Made by a program: the position numbers and the translations under genes
In this document: in pieces, positions 48,066-58,397 of the stretch
How the letters are laid out: every line of letters starts with the position of its first letter
Numbering within the stretch: the stretch's first letter is position 1
The notes under the pieces: generated by a model
Database searches by the model: none
Told to the model about the DNA's origin: nothing
What the model saw: only the letters and a program-made list of their open reading frames with translations
Assembly: GCA_902545555.1 (NCBI GenBank)
Contig: CACCGK010000001.1
Coordinates: forward strand, 62,001-126,000
DNA: 64,000 nt
Reading direction: 5' to 3'
From: an uncultured Pelagibacteraceae bacterium
GTDB lineage: Bacteria; Pseudomonadota; Alphaproteobacteria; Pelagibacterales; Pelagibacteraceae

Positions 48066-48649
48066 TTAGATATATTTTTGTCATTTAATTCTATCATCGC
48101 TTTTCCTGGAGCAAAAGTATAATCATTATCATCCATTAATTTTCCATTTTTCATATTATATAATTTCCAATTAAATTTTATGCTGCTAGTTTGTTTTTTT
48201 CCTAATTTCAAAATTGTTAATTCGATTTTTCTAGGTTTTCCTCCAGATGATCCTTCAAAATACCTAGTTTCTCCCTCTTTCCAAACTCCTAAAGGAAATT
48301 TACACCCATTTTCAATTATTCTGCCACCGCGCCTACTATCCCAAATTCTACCAATGCATTTTCCATCATTAGTAACAGTAAACAATTGTGTTTTTTCTCC
48401 ACTTTGGCTTTTCCTTGTTCTTTTATAAACTTTAATTATCTCACCTGTATTTGGATTTTTCCAATCTTCAGGTCCTACTATTTTTTTTCTTTTCTTTTCT
48501 CCAAAAACTAAATTTGCTTTTGTAAATTTGATTTCAAAGTCATCACGAATTTCTCCACCAGTGAATAATTCAAGTGGTATAAATCTTTCGTTTGCTTGAG
48601 ATAATTGACAAATTAAAGAAATTATTAAAGTTACTAAAATTTTTTTCAT
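48062..48649 (-). CDS. Secreted hypothetical protein
   Basis: Signal peptide, ATGA overlap with downstream putative peptidase. Confidence 0.6.
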   Translation of the reverse strand: MKKILVTLIISLICQLSQANERFIPLELFTGGEIRDDFEIKFTKANLVFGEKKRKKIVGPEDWKNPNTGEIIKVYKRTRKSQSGEKTQLFTVTNDGKCIGRIWDSRRGGRIIENGCKFPLGVWKEGETRYFEGSSGGKPRKIELTILKLGKKQTSSIKFNWKLYNMKNGKLMDDNDYTFAPGKAMIELNDKNISK

Positions 48650-48936
48650 ACACCTTTAATAACTATATTTGTACCTTCAGAATTATCTAGTCTTATTTGC
48701 TTTATTGGTTTGTACTCTTCAGAATTGTACCATTCTAATGCTTTTTCATAACTAGGGAATTTAAGAACAATGATTCTAGGAAATTTTGTCTCGCCATCAA
48801 AAATTTGAAATTCACCACCTCTTACCAAAAATTCTCCACCAAATTTTTTTACAATTGGATTAACTTTTTCAACATATTCTTTATAGTTTTCAGGATTAGT
48901 TACTTTTAATTGAGCTATTACGTAGCCTGCTGGCAT
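48646..48936 (-). CDS. DUF1330 family protein
   Basis: GYVIAQLKVTNPENYKEYVEKV, FLVRGGEFQIFDGE. Confidence 0.9.
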   Translation of the reverse strand: MPAGYVIAQLKVTNPENYKEYVEKVNPIVKKFGGEFLVRGGEFQIFDGETKFPRIIVLKFPSYEKALEWYNSEEYKPIKQIRLDNSEGTNIVIKGV

Positions 48937-48945
48937 TTATCTCCT

Positions 48946-49458
48946 TTAAAAAATTGATTTCGAATATTTTTTCCAGTTATCTTGATAATGTTTTGTGTTT
49001 TCAAATACTGCTTGTTTTTCTTCATCTGTAACCTCTCTAATGACCTTGCCTGGAGAACCAACAACCAAAGAGTTATCTGGTATGATTTTATTTTCTGTTA
49101 TCAAAGCTTTAGCTCCAATAATACAATTCTTTCCAATGTTAGCTTTATTTAAGATAACAGCTCCAATCCCAATTAAACTATTATCTCCAATGGTACATCC
49201 ATGAAGCATAACTAAATGTCCAACAGTAACATTTTTTCCTACTTTTAAAGGACATCCAGGATCTGTGTGTAATACACTTCCATCTTGTACATTAGATCCT
49301 TCACCAATATGAATATTTTCAATATCTCCTCTAAGCACTGCATTAAACCAAATACTTGTATTTTTTTCTAAAGTAACATCTCCTATTATTGTAGCATTTG
49401 GAGCTACCCAATTTTCGCCAGAGTTTTTTGGTTTTTTATCTTTTAAATCATAAAACAT
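48946..49458 (-). CDS. Gamma-carbonic anhydrase family protein
   Basis: IWFNAVLRGDIENIHIGEGSNVQDGSVLHTD, VGHLVMLHGCTIGDNSLIGIGA. Confidence 0.93.
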   Translation of the reverse strand: MFYDLKDKKPKNSGENWVAPNATIIGDVTLEKNTSIWFNAVLRGDIENIHIGEGSNVQDGSVLHTDPGCPLKVGKNVTVGHLVMLHGCTIGDNSLIGIGAVILNKANIGKNCIIGAKALITENKIIPDNSLVVGSPGKVIREVTDEEKQAVFENTKHYQDNWKKYSKSIF

Positions 49459-49477
49459 AATCTATATATTTTACATT

Positions 49478-50032
49478 ATGCCCATTCAAACTCCAATATG
49501 TGATTTTGGTCAAAAAGCTATTCCATTTGAATTAAAATCTACTGATAATAAAATTCTGTCTTTAAATGATATCAAAGGTGAAAATGGAACCTTGATAATG
49601 TTCATTTGTAATCATTGTCCATATGTAAAAGCCATTACAAAAGAATTAGTTGAAGATTGTAATGAATTAAAGAAAATTGGCATCAACTCAGTTGCTATCT
49701 GCTCAAACGACTTTATTAATTATCCAGACGACTCGTTTGATAACATGATCAAGTTTTCAAATGAAAATCATTTCAATTTTCCTTACTTACATGATGAAAG
49801 TCAAGAAATTGCTAAAGCATATGATGCTGTATGTACTCCAGATTTCTTTGGTTACAATAAAAATCTAGAACTTCAATACAGAGGACGATTAAGAGAACTT
49901 AGAAAGTTTATTCCAGTTAAAGACGGAGAAAGTGATCTGCTAACAGCTATGAGACAAATAGCTGAAACTGGAAAAGGTCCTGAAGATCAGATACCCAGTG
50001 CGGGCTGTGGTATTAAATGGAAGTATGATTAA
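49478..50032 (+). CDS. Thioredoxin-like/peroxiredoxin family protein
   Basis: LIMFICNHCPYVKAI; TPDFFGYNKNLELQYRGRL. Confidence 0.9.
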   Translation: MPIQTPICDFGQKAIPFELKSTDNKILSLNDIKGENGTLIMFICNHCPYVKAITKELVEDCNELKKIGINSVAICSNDFINYPDDSFDNMIKFSNENHFNFPYLHDESQEIAKAYDAVCTPDFFGYNKNLELQYRGRLRELRKFIPVKDGESDLLTAMRQIAETGKGPEDQIPSAGCGIKWKYD

Positions 50033-51114
50033 TGTATCTAATTGTAACTAGATCATTCCCACCTGAGCTTGGTGGTATGCAAAATCTAATGTGGGGTCTT
50101 TCAAGAGAATTATCTAAAAACTTCATGATAAAAGTTTTTGCAGATCATATAGAGGGTCACAAAAATTTTGATGAACAAGCTTCTTTTTCAATCGAAAGAG
50201 TTGGTGGAATTAAATTACTAAGAAAATATAGAAAAGCACAATTAATTAATGAATATATCAAAGAAAATAAAATAGATGGAATTATTGCTGATCATTGGAA
50301 AAGTTTAGAACTTATTAAAACTTCTAAGAAAAAATACTGCTTAATTCATAGCAAAGAAATCAACCATCCTAAAGGTTCTAGTCAAAATAAAAGAGTGGTG
50401 AATGTTTTAAATGATGTTGAAAAAGTTGTAGCAAATTCTCAGTTTACAAAAAATCTAGCGATAGAACTTGGTGTTAATGAAAATAAAGTAATTGTAATAA
50501 ATCCAGGTGTGTATCCTGCTGAAGAATTAAATAAAAAAACTTTAGATAAAGTTGAAAGTATACTTAAAGTTAAAAATCCAAGACTAATTACAGTTTCAAG
50601 ATTTGATAAACGTAAAAATCATGAAAAAATAATAATGGCTTTAAGAAATTTAAAACAAATTTATCCTGACATTGTTTACATTTGTATTGGATATGGAGAA
50701 GAAGAGGAAAATATTAAGAAACTGATAAAAGAACTAGATCTTGAAGCACAAGTTATGTTTTTTAAAGATATAAGCAATGATTTGAAAAATGCTTTAGTTT
50801 CTAAATCTAATATTTTTGTAATGCCATCTATAATTCACAAAAAATCAGTTGAGGGTTTTGGTATAGCTTATGTTGAAGCTGCACAGTATGGTGTTCCATC
50901 AATTGGTGGTAAAGATGGCGGTGCTGCAGATGCAATTGATCACGAAAAAACTGGTTTAATATGTGATGGAAATAATCTTGATGATATTTATTCTTCCATT
51001 AACTCGTTGCTGGAAAATAAAAAATATTTAGAGCTTGGAAAAAATGCTAAAGAATTTGTAAATAAATTTCAATGGTCAAAAATAATTGAAGAATACAAAA
51101 AGATATTAAATTGA
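50032..51114 (+). CDS. Glycosyltransferase family 4-like
   Basis: FPPELGGMQNLMWGLSREL; VMPSIIHKKSVEGFGIAYVEAAQYGVPSIG. Confidence 0.9.
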   Translation: MYLIVTRSFPPELGGMQNLMWGLSRELSKNFMIKVFADHIEGHKNFDEQASFSIERVGGIKLLRKYRKAQLINEYIKENKIDGIIADHWKSLELIKTSKKKYCLIHSKEINHPKGSSQNKRVVNVLNDVEKVVANSQFTKNLAIELGVNENKVIVINPGVYPAEELNKKTLDKVESILKVKNPRLITVSRFDKRKNHEKIIMALRNLKQIYPDIVYICIGYGEEEENIKKLIKELDLEAQVMFFKDISNDLKNALVSKSNIFVMPSIIHKKSVEGFGIAYVEAAQYGVPSIGGKDGGAADAIDHEKTGLICDGNNLDDIYSSINSLLENKKYLELGKNAKEFVNKFQWSKIIEEYKKILN

Positions 51115-52001
51115 TTTCAAATAATAAATTAGCAATTTTTTTAATTATCATCTCAGTTTTTTGTGGAACATTAATGTTAACCTTTTTAAAATTAGCACAA
51201 GAAGAAGTTAATGTTTATATTGCAGGTTTTTTTAGATTTTTATTTGGTTTACTGATTATTTTTCCATATATGTTAAAATCTAAATTTACAGTTTTTAAAA
51301 CCAATCATCACAAGAAACATTTTTTAAGAGCAGTTTTAAATTTACCTTCAATGCTATTATATTTTTCAGCTTTAGTAATGATGCCAATTGAAAAAGCTAC
51401 AGCTATATCTTTTGTGGTTCCTTTCATAGTAACAATATTGGCAGTTTTGTTTCTAGGAGAAAAAATTTACATATACAGGAGTTTTGCACTGGTTTTAGGA
51501 TTTATAGGAATGTTAATAATTTTAAGACCAGGGATAATTGAAATTTCTCTTGGAGTTTATATGGCACTGGCATCATCTTTTATGTGGTCAATAGTGATAA
51601 TAATTACAAAAACTATCGCAAAAGATGATAGTTCGATTACGATTTTATCTTATGGATACACGTATATGACAATTTTTAGTTTCATTATTGCGTTGTTTTA
51701 TTGGCAATCACCTAGTTTTCAAACTTTGATTTATTTATTTTTTGCAGGTTTATTTGGTACATTGTTACATCTTTGCATAAATCACGCATACAAATTAGTA
51801 GATGTTAGTATGACACAACCATACTCATTTTTAAGTTTAGTGTTTGCTTCTTTAATTGGATATTATGTTTTTAGTGAAACACCTGATCTCTTCACTTGGG
51901 TTGGTGCTAGTGTTATATTTTTAGGTGTTTTAATCATGTCATATCGTGAAATGAAGCTTGATAAAGAAATCATTAGAAAACGTATAGATATTAAATCTTA
52001 A
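51111..52001 (+). CDS. EamA/DMT-family permease (TTG start)
   Basis: 10-TM pattern, VVPFIVTILAVLFLGEKI, repeated EamA motif. Confidence 0.9.
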   Translation: MISNNKLAIFLIIISVFCGTLMLTFLKLAQEEVNVYIAGFFRFLFGLLIIFPYMLKSKFTVFKTNHHKKHFLRAVLNLPSMLLYFSALVMMPIEKATAISFVVPFIVTILAVLFLGEKIYIYRSFALVLGFIGMLIILRPGIIEISLGVYMALASSFMWSIVIIITKTIAKDDSSITILSYGYTYMTIFSFIIALFYWQSPSFQTLIYLFFAGLFGTLLHLCINHAYKLVDVSMTQPYSFLSLVFASLIGYYVFSETPDLFTWVGASVIFLGVLIMSYREMKLDKEIIRKRIDIKS

Positions 52002-53497
52002 TTTTTCCTCTTAAAGGTTTTGTAAATATGCCAAACTACAATTAAAATTGTAGTTGCTAGAATACATGCAGTTAATGTTCTGTCCCACAAAAATTCCCAT
52101 GAACCATTACTTAATAATAAAGATCGTCTCAAGTTTTCCTCCATCAACCCACCTAAAACAAAAGCTAATATCAAAGGCGGCATTGGAAAATCATATAATC
52201 TTAAAAAAGTTGCAACTACAGCAATCCCAATCATTAAATAAATATCAAAATTATTAAATGACATTACGTAAATCCCAGTGACGGAGAAAAATAAAATAAG
52301 AGGAATTAAATAATTTTTAGGAACAGCAAGAATTCTAGCTATGTAAGGAATAAGTGGTAAGTTTAATATCAGCAAAATTACCATTCCAATATACATAGAC
52401 ATTATTATTGACCAAAAAATCTCAGGATTAGTCATATAAAGTCTAGGACCAGGCTGAACTCCAAAACCTAATAATGCCCCTAGCATTACAGCTGTGGTTC
52501 CACTCCCAGGAATTCCTAAAGTAAGCATTGGGACAAATGAACCTGAACAAGCAGCGTTATTTGCAGTTTCTGGTGCCGACAAACCATTCACGCTTCCTTT
52601 ACCAAATTTTTCTTTCTCTTCGTCACTAACTACATTTCTTTCCATTCCATAAGCTAAAAAAGATGCAATTGTTGCACCAGCTCCTGGAAGAACACCAATT
52701 AAAAATCCAATTACTGAGGATCTTGGGATTGTTTTATACATTTTTGTTCGTTCTTCTTTATTAATTTTAATAGAACCAAGTTCAGTTAAAGAAACTTGTT
52801 TAGCAGCACTGGTTGGATCATTTCTTTTTAAAATTATTGTTAAAGCTTCACTCATTGCAAATGTTGCCATAACAACAAGTACGAAGCTAATACCGTCAGT
52901 TAAGTTCATATTATCAAAAGTAAATCTTGTAATATCAGACAAACTATCTTGACCAACTGATGCTAGCATCAAACCAAGTACCACCATCATCATTGCTTTT
53001 AAAAATTGCCCTTTAGATGAAAAAGCAGCGATTGCAGTTAAACCTAAAATCATTAAAGCAAAATAATCTGGTGATCTAAAAGACAAACTTACTTTTGATA
53101 AACTTGGTGCCATAAATAATAAATAAATTGCAGATAAAGTTCCACCTGCAAACGAACTCCAGGCTGCAATCGCTAGAGCTTTGCCCGCTTTACCTTGCTG
53201 TGCCATAGGATAACCATCGAATGAAGTTGCTACAGTTCCTGGAACTCCAGGTGCATTTAATAATATGGATGAAGTAGATCCACCAAATACCGCTCCATAA
53301 TAAACCCCAGCCATCAAAATCAATCCTGTTGCAGGATCAAAACCATAAGTGATTGGTATCATTAGAGCGATAGCAGTCATAGGACCAAGACCAGGGAGCA
53401 TTCCAATAATTGTTCCAAAAAAACAACCAACCATAACCATTAATATGTTCTGAAAAGTAAGTGCTGTTGTTAATCCAATTAATATTCCTTCAATCAT
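51998..53497 (-). CDS. tctA: Tripartite tricarboxylate transporter large membrane subunit (TctA)
   Basis: GCFFGTIIGMLPGLGPMTAIALMIP, SSILLNAPGVPGTVATSFDGYPMAQQGKAGKAL. Confidence 0.95.
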   Translation of the reverse strand: MIEGILIGLTTALTFQNILMVMVGCFFGTIIGMLPGLGPMTAIALMIPITYGFDPATGLILMAGVYYGAVFGGSTSSILLNAPGVPGTVATSFDGYPMAQQGKAGKALAIAAWSSFAGGTLSAIYLLFMAPSLSKVSLSFRSPDYFALMILGLTAIAAFSSKGQFLKAMMMVVLGLMLASVGQDSLSDITRFTFDNMNLTDGISFVLVVMATFAMSEALTIILKRNDPTSAAKQVSLTELGSIKINKEERTKMYKTIPRSSVIGFLIGVLPGAGATIASFLAYGMERNVVSDEEKEKFGKGSVNGLSAPETANNAACSGSFVPMLTLGIPGSGTTAVMLGALLGFGVQPGPRLYMTNPEIFWSIIMSMYIGMVILLILNLPLIPYIARILAVPKNYLIPLILFFSVTGIYVMSFNNFDIYLMIGIAVVATFLRLYDFPMPPLILAFVLGGLMEENLRRSLLLSNGSWEFLWDRTLTACILATTILIVVWHIYKTFKRKN

Positions 53498-53964
53498 CCC
53501 ATAACTCCTATTGATTGTAAGAATGGATCCCTCAAATATATATCAAGAATACCGTGTAAGAGATACATAAAGGCTGCAACAAATGGAAAGGATAATAAAA
53601 ACATTAAAATCCATCTTCGTTCTCCTAAAAAGTAATATGACGCAAATAAAAATAAAGATGTAGTTAAAAAATATCCAACTTTTAAAATTGTAGCTCCATA
53701 AATAATAGCAATAAGTATGAGTATTCCTGTTTTCTTATATTCTAAATTTTTATGATCAACTTTAATTGTATTTAGATCTGGTAAAATAAGTTTTAATCCA
53801 GAAAAAAATAATCCTGCATAACCTAAATAAATTGGAAATGTTCGTGCATTAAATGGTGCATTTTCATCAAATGCAAATACTTGAATTTGGTAAGCAGTAT
53901 ATAAATAAAATGCTGAAAAAATAAAAAAGAGCAGTGATATAATTTTTGTAGTATTTATATTCAC
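53494..53964 (-). CDS. tctB: TctB small membrane subunit
   Basis: 4-TM small protein between tctA and tctC. Confidence 0.9.
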   Translation of the reverse strand: MNINTTKIISLLFFIFSAFYLYTAYQIQVFAFDENAPFNARTFPIYLGYAGLFFSGLKLILPDLNTIKVDHKNLEYKKTGILILIAIIYGATILKVGYFLTTSLFLFASYYFLGERRWILMFLLSFPFVAAFMYLLHGILDIYLRDPFLQSIGVMG

Positions 53965-53991
53965 TGCTCTAATTTCGAATAATCCTAAGGA

Positions 53992-54972
53992 TTATATAAC
54001 TCCTAATTTTTTCATAAGAGCTGTCATTTCTTGAGTTTGTTTTTCTAAGAAAGAAACAAACTTGCCTTCTGGATTATAAATATTAACCCAAGCATTTCTT
54101 GCTCTGACAGTTTCCCATTCAGGAGTTTTTTGTACATCGCCAAGCATTTTTGCAATAGCTGATCTATCAGCATTGCTCATACCTGGAGGGCCAAAGAAAC
54201 CTCTCCAGTTAACGAATTGTACATCATATCCTTGTTCTTTAAGAGTTGGTGCATCTGGTGCATCAGAAACTCTTGAAGGCGCTGTTATACCAATAATTCT
54301 TACTTGGTCTCTTGCACCCATCAGTTCACCTAAACCTGTTGATATGATTTGAGTTTCTCCAGATAAAAGTCCAGCTAAAGCTTTTCCACCAGCATCATAA
54401 GGAATGTATTGAACGGCATTCGGATCTGCACCTGCAGCTTGGAAAGCTAAAGCACCAATTAAATGGTCCATACTTCCTCTCACTGATCCACCAGCCATTT
54501 TAACTGAATTTGGATCTTTTTTATATGCATCAACTACATCTTTAAAATTTTTAAAAGATGAACTTTTTGCAACTGCAATAGCACCGTAGTCACCAATTAC
54601 ACCAGCGATTGGCACAACATCTTTATAAGATAAAGTTCCACTTCCTTTTACATAACCTTTGTGTCTAGTAATTGATCTTAATACTAATGGTGTTGATTGA
54701 ACTAAAACTGTATTAGCAGGTTTAGTATTGATCATGTAAGCTAAAGCTTTACCACCACCACCACCTGACATATTTTCAAATGATGCACTACTTAACATAC
54801 CAGCTTTTGTTAAAGCTTCTCCAGTACCTCTAGCGGTTCCATCCCAACCACCACCAGCACCACCACCAATTACAAAGTGCAATTTGTCAATTGCTACTGA
54901 GCTTGTAGTTGTTGCTGAGAATAATAGGATTGCTGAAAATAATACTGAAACTATTTTTTTTAAGTTTTTCAT
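53992..54972 (-). CDS. tctC: TctC substrate-binding protein
   Basis: Signal peptide; FVIGGGAGGGWDGTARGTGEAL; GGKALAGLLSGETQI. Confidence 0.92.
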   Translation of the reverse strand: MKNLKKIVSVLFSAILLFSATTTSSVAIDKLHFVIGGGAGGGWDGTARGTGEALTKAGMLSSASFENMSGGGGGKALAYMINTKPANTVLVQSTPLVLRSITRHKGYVKGSGTLSYKDVVPIAGVIGDYGAIAVAKSSSFKNFKDVVDAYKKDPNSVKMAGGSVRGSMDHLIGALAFQAAGADPNAVQYIPYDAGGKALAGLLSGETQIISTGLGELMGARDQVRIIGITAPSRVSDAPDAPTLKEQGYDVQFVNWRGFFGPPGMSNADRSAIAKMLGDVQKTPEWETVRARNAWVNIYNPEGKFVSFLEKQTQEMTALMKKLGVI

Positions 54973-55187
54973 TATTTATCCCTCTCTAATTTAAAAATGT
55001 AAGTTAATTATAGTCTTAATCTTTATTCAACCTCTAATTAAGTAACACAACCTTTAATTGAAAGTATTTTCTCAAAAAAGATATTAATAAAACTTAGAAT
55101 TTTATTAATTTTAAAAATTAAATTTTCAATTTATTGAATAATACATTTTTCTTATCTTTTACATAGTTGATGATAGAAGCTTAATGA

Positions 55188-56264
55188 ATGATTAAGCATC
55201 AAATCAAATTTTATCTCGAAAATACTAAACAAGTATTTTCAATTAAATTTATTTCTGTTCTGATAATTTCTTTTCCTAGCGCAATTATTGCTGTCTATTT
55301 TAATATTCCTCTAGCTTGGTTTTTAGGACCTATGATTGTTACTTCAATTGCTGCTTTATCAGGTCTTAAAATTGTTATGCCAAAAATTGTATTAAGTTTT
55401 ATCTTGATAATTTTGGGTTTGCATATTGGAAATTACATAGACCAAAATCTATTTAATCAAATGCTTGATTGGATTTGGACTTCATTAATTATGTTAATCT
55501 ACATAATAATTTGTATTTTAGTTGTTGCTAAATATCTCCAAAAATTTGCAAATTATGGAGAAAAAGCCTCAATATTTTCAGCAGCTCCTGGTGCATTGGG
55601 TCCTTTAATGATTTTAGCTGAAAATGAAAAAACTGATTTATCTCAAGTTGCAACTTCTCACTTAATTAGATTAATCATCATAATTACTGTTATTCCATTT
55701 ATTATAGTTAATAATACTGACAACAGTGTTTTGTTAAATGATGACTTCAATTATTTGGCTCAAAATCATTTCAATTTAATTTTACTTATTATTGCGTCTT
55801 TGTTTTTTATATTTGTTTTTGATAAAATTAGAATACCTGCAGCTTTACTATCTGGAACGTTATTTGCGAGTGGTTTGTTGCAAATTACAGATATAGCCTC
55901 ATATAAATTACCAGATGAAACAGTAAATTTTTGTCTACTAATACTTGGCTCTTCAGTTGGTTGTAGGTTTGCTGAAAAAACTGTTAAAGAGATAGCTAAT
56001 AATTCTCTTCATAGTATTGTGGCTACTACTATTTTGGTAGTATTAGGTTTGTTTGCAGCCTATGTTGCAACATTCTTTGTAGAGACAAATATTTTAACTT
56101 TAATATTATCCTATAGTCCTGGTGGAATCTATGAGGTGGCAGTTATAGCAATTGCTTTTGATCTAGACCCAGATTTTGTTGCTTTTCACCATATAATAAG
56201 ATTACTTTTTATACTTTTCACAGTTCCTGTATTTTTAAGAGTGTTAGAAAAAATTAAGAAATAA
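55188..56264 (+). CDS. AbrB-family (putative ammonia monooxygenase-like) membrane protein
   Basis: Repeated module PLAWFLGPMIVTSIAAL / IPAALLSGTLFASGLLQI; YSPGGIYEVAVIA. Confidence 0.85.
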   Translation: MIKHQIKFYLENTKQVFSIKFISVLIISFPSAIIAVYFNIPLAWFLGPMIVTSIAALSGLKIVMPKIVLSFILIILGLHIGNYIDQNLFNQMLDWIWTSLIMLIYIIICILVVAKYLQKFANYGEKASIFSAAPGALGPLMILAENEKTDLSQVATSHLIRLIIIITVIPFIIVNNTDNSVLLNDDFNYLAQNHFNLILLIIASLFFIFVFDKIRIPAALLSGTLFASGLLQITDIASYKLPDETVNFCLLILGSSVGCRFAEKTVKEIANNSLHSIVATTILVVLGLFAAYVATFFVETNILTLILSYSPGGIYEVAVIAIAFDLDPDFVAFHHIIRLLFILFTVPVFLRVLEKIKK

Positions 56265-57195
56265 TTTCAGAAAGTTTTTCAAAAACTTTTTCTGCTGAGA
56301 GTTTAGATAATTCAGGAGCTTGTATTGTTTTAAAATTTTCCCTTTCGATACTTACCTTAAAAGGAGTTGTGTGAGATCCAAATAAAGCAATTCCTTTTGA
56401 ACCTAAATGAGCTGTCATATGTGCTGGTCCAGTATCATTTGCAATAACAAATGAACTATCTTTAATTAATGTTGCTAACTGAGAAATATCTAAAGCTTTA
56501 CCATTATCTAAAACACAAAGTGCATTTATATTTGATGCTTCATTAATTTCACTCGGTCCAGGTGCAATAACTACTTTAAATTTGTTATCTGACTTTTCAT
56601 TAATCATAGCAATTAACTCATTATAATAAGGCCATTTCTTTGAAGTTAAATGAGGCGAACAGAATGGAAAGAGAAGAATATATTTATCTAATTGATGGTG
56701 ATTTTTTATTTGAGATATGTCTGTTGCGCTCCATGAAAAATCAGGTTTCAAAGTATGATTTGTATTTATGCCTGAACTTTTTAATTGATAATCAAATCTA
56801 AACAAAACAGAATCTTTATCAAAATCTTGTTTTGTAGTTCCTTCAGGTAATGTTGTATCAGTAGATGACCAAGTGTCTTTTGTTGCTTTTGGAAATAAAA
56901 TTTTTTTATAAAAAGCTGTTCTGCTTGAGTTCTGAAGATCATAAACTTTAGAGAAATTATATTTTTTTATATTTTTCATTAATGAATATAAGTAAATCAG
57001 ATTAAGTCTTGGTAATCGCTTATCTAAAATAACATCAGAAATATGTGGATTTTTTTTAAATAAATCAAAGTATGGTTTAGTTGTGAGCAAATAAATTTCA
57101 TCTCCTTTATGATTCTCAGAAATATCTTGAATTGCACCACAAGCTTGAGCTATATCGCCTAAAGATCCATGTTTAATGATTAAAATATTAGACAT
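56254..57195 (-). CDS. Glycosyltransferase family 9 (heptosyltransferase-like)
   Basis: IIKHGSLGDIAQACGAI; VIANDTGPAHMTAHLGSKGIALFG. Confidence 0.9.
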   Translation of the reverse strand: MSNILIIKHGSLGDIAQACGAIQDISENHKGDEIYLLTTKPYFDLFKKNPHISDVILDKRLPRLNLIYLYSLMKNIKKYNFSKVYDLQNSSRTAFYKKILFPKATKDTWSSTDTTLPEGTTKQDFDKDSVLFRFDYQLKSSGINTNHTLKPDFSWSATDISQIKNHHQLDKYILLFPFCSPHLTSKKWPYYNELIAMINEKSDNKFKVVIAPGPSEINEASNINALCVLDNGKALDISQLATLIKDSSFVIANDTGPAHMTAHLGSKGIALFGSHTTPFKVSIERENFKTIQAPELSKLSAEKVFEKLSEIIS

Positions 57196-57227
57196 ATTTT
57201 TAACAATTTAACATAGTATAAAATTTA

Positions 57228-57617
57228 ATGAATAAAATTATAGTAGAAGTTTCGGTTGGTGAGCTTTTAGACAAAATTTCAATCTTAGAAATTAAAAAAG
57301 AAAAAATTAAAGACCCTGAAAAACTAAAATTCATATCAAATGAACATTCGATTCTTAAAGATCAGCTAGAAAAAAATGTTAAATCTGACGATAAACTAAA
57401 TAAACTATTCCAAGAGTTAAAAGAAATTAATGCCAAGTTGTGGGTTATAGAAGATGACAAAAGAGATTGTGAAAAAAATAAAGACTTTGGTGATAAATTT
57501 ATAAAATTATCAAGAGATGTTCATTTTTTAAATGATGACCGGGCAAAAATTAAATTTGAAATGAATAATCACACTGGTTCAAGCATTAAAGAAATTAAAG
57601 AATATACTAGTTACTAA
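57228..57617 (+). CDS. Conserved hypothetical (DUF6165-like)
   Basis: VSVGELLDKISILEIKKEKI...LKEINAKLWVIEDDKRDCEK coiled-coil protein beside a GT9 gene. Confidence 0.65.
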   Translation: MNKIIVEVSVGELLDKISILEIKKEKIKDPEKLKFISNEHSILKDQLEKNVKSDDKLNKLFQELKEINAKLWVIEDDKRDCEKNKDFGDKFIKLSRDVHFLNDDRAKIKFEMNNHTGSSIKEIKEYTSY

Positions 57618-58395
57618 AAACTATAGGAAACCAATCAACTCTCATCAAATCTCCTGTTTTTAAATTAATTCCATCAAATGGAGGTGAAGTTGGCCCTCCT
57701 CTATCAATATACTTTATATCATCTCCTATAAATCGCATGGAAAATGCTCTTCGTGATTTAGAAGAATTGTTTCCTGTTGAACCATGTACAGTTTTAAAAT
57801 TAAATAAAACAGCATCACCCAAACTTAATTCTGGAATTAAAATATTTTCTTCAAATTCTTTTAATGGTGGTAAATCCATGAAAGAACTATCATCATCATA
57901 CCAAGATTGGTTATTCGACCATTTTGTAGGTCTAATTAACTTTGACCATTTGTGAGATCTTAAAATTAATTTCAGATTATTTTTCTGATCAACCTCATCT
58001 AATGGAATCCAAAAACTTCCAGTATCGTTACCATCAACACAATAATAAGGCATATCTTGATGCCAAGGTGTTTCTTTGTGAGTACCTGGATTCTTAATAA
58101 AAATATGTTCATGAAAAATTTGAGTAGATTTAGAATTAGTTGCTTCTGCAACTATTTGAGCTCCAAGGGAATTAAATAAACAGTTCTTAAATTCTTCTAT
58201 CCTCTCCCAGTTACAATAATCCTCAAAAAATCTTCCATTATCATCAGTTACATTTTCTCTTCCATGCTTACTTGGTTTATCTAAAACTTTTTGAAATCCT
58301 TTTCTAAGTGGCTCAATCCAATCTTTAAATACATCTTTAATTATTATTACACCATCATTTTGATAATCATTAATTTGTTTATCTGATAAAAACAT
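57607..58395 (-). CDS. Phytanoyl-CoA dioxygenase family (PhyH) protein
   Basis: TPWHQDMPYYCVDG, GDAVLFNFKTVHGS.GN, SRRAFSMRFIGDD. Confidence 0.9.
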   Translation of the reverse strand: MFLSDKQINDYQNDGVIIIKDVFKDWIEPLRKGFQKVLDKPSKHGRENVTDDNGRFFEDYCNWERIEEFKNCLFNSLGAQIVAEATNSKSTQIFHEHIFIKNPGTHKETPWHQDMPYYCVDGNDTGSFWIPLDEVDQKNNLKLILRSHKWSKLIRPTKWSNNQSWYDDDSSFMDLPPLKEFEENILIPELSLGDAVLFNFKTVHGSTGNNSSKSRRAFSMRFIGDDIKYIDRGGPTSPPFDGINLKTGDLMRVDWFPIVFSN

Positions 58396-58397
58396 TT

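Noticed and set aside
51998-54972. tctABC as possible acquired island
   Set aside because: Well-known tripartite tricarboxylate transporter; no repeats or tRNA at its borders
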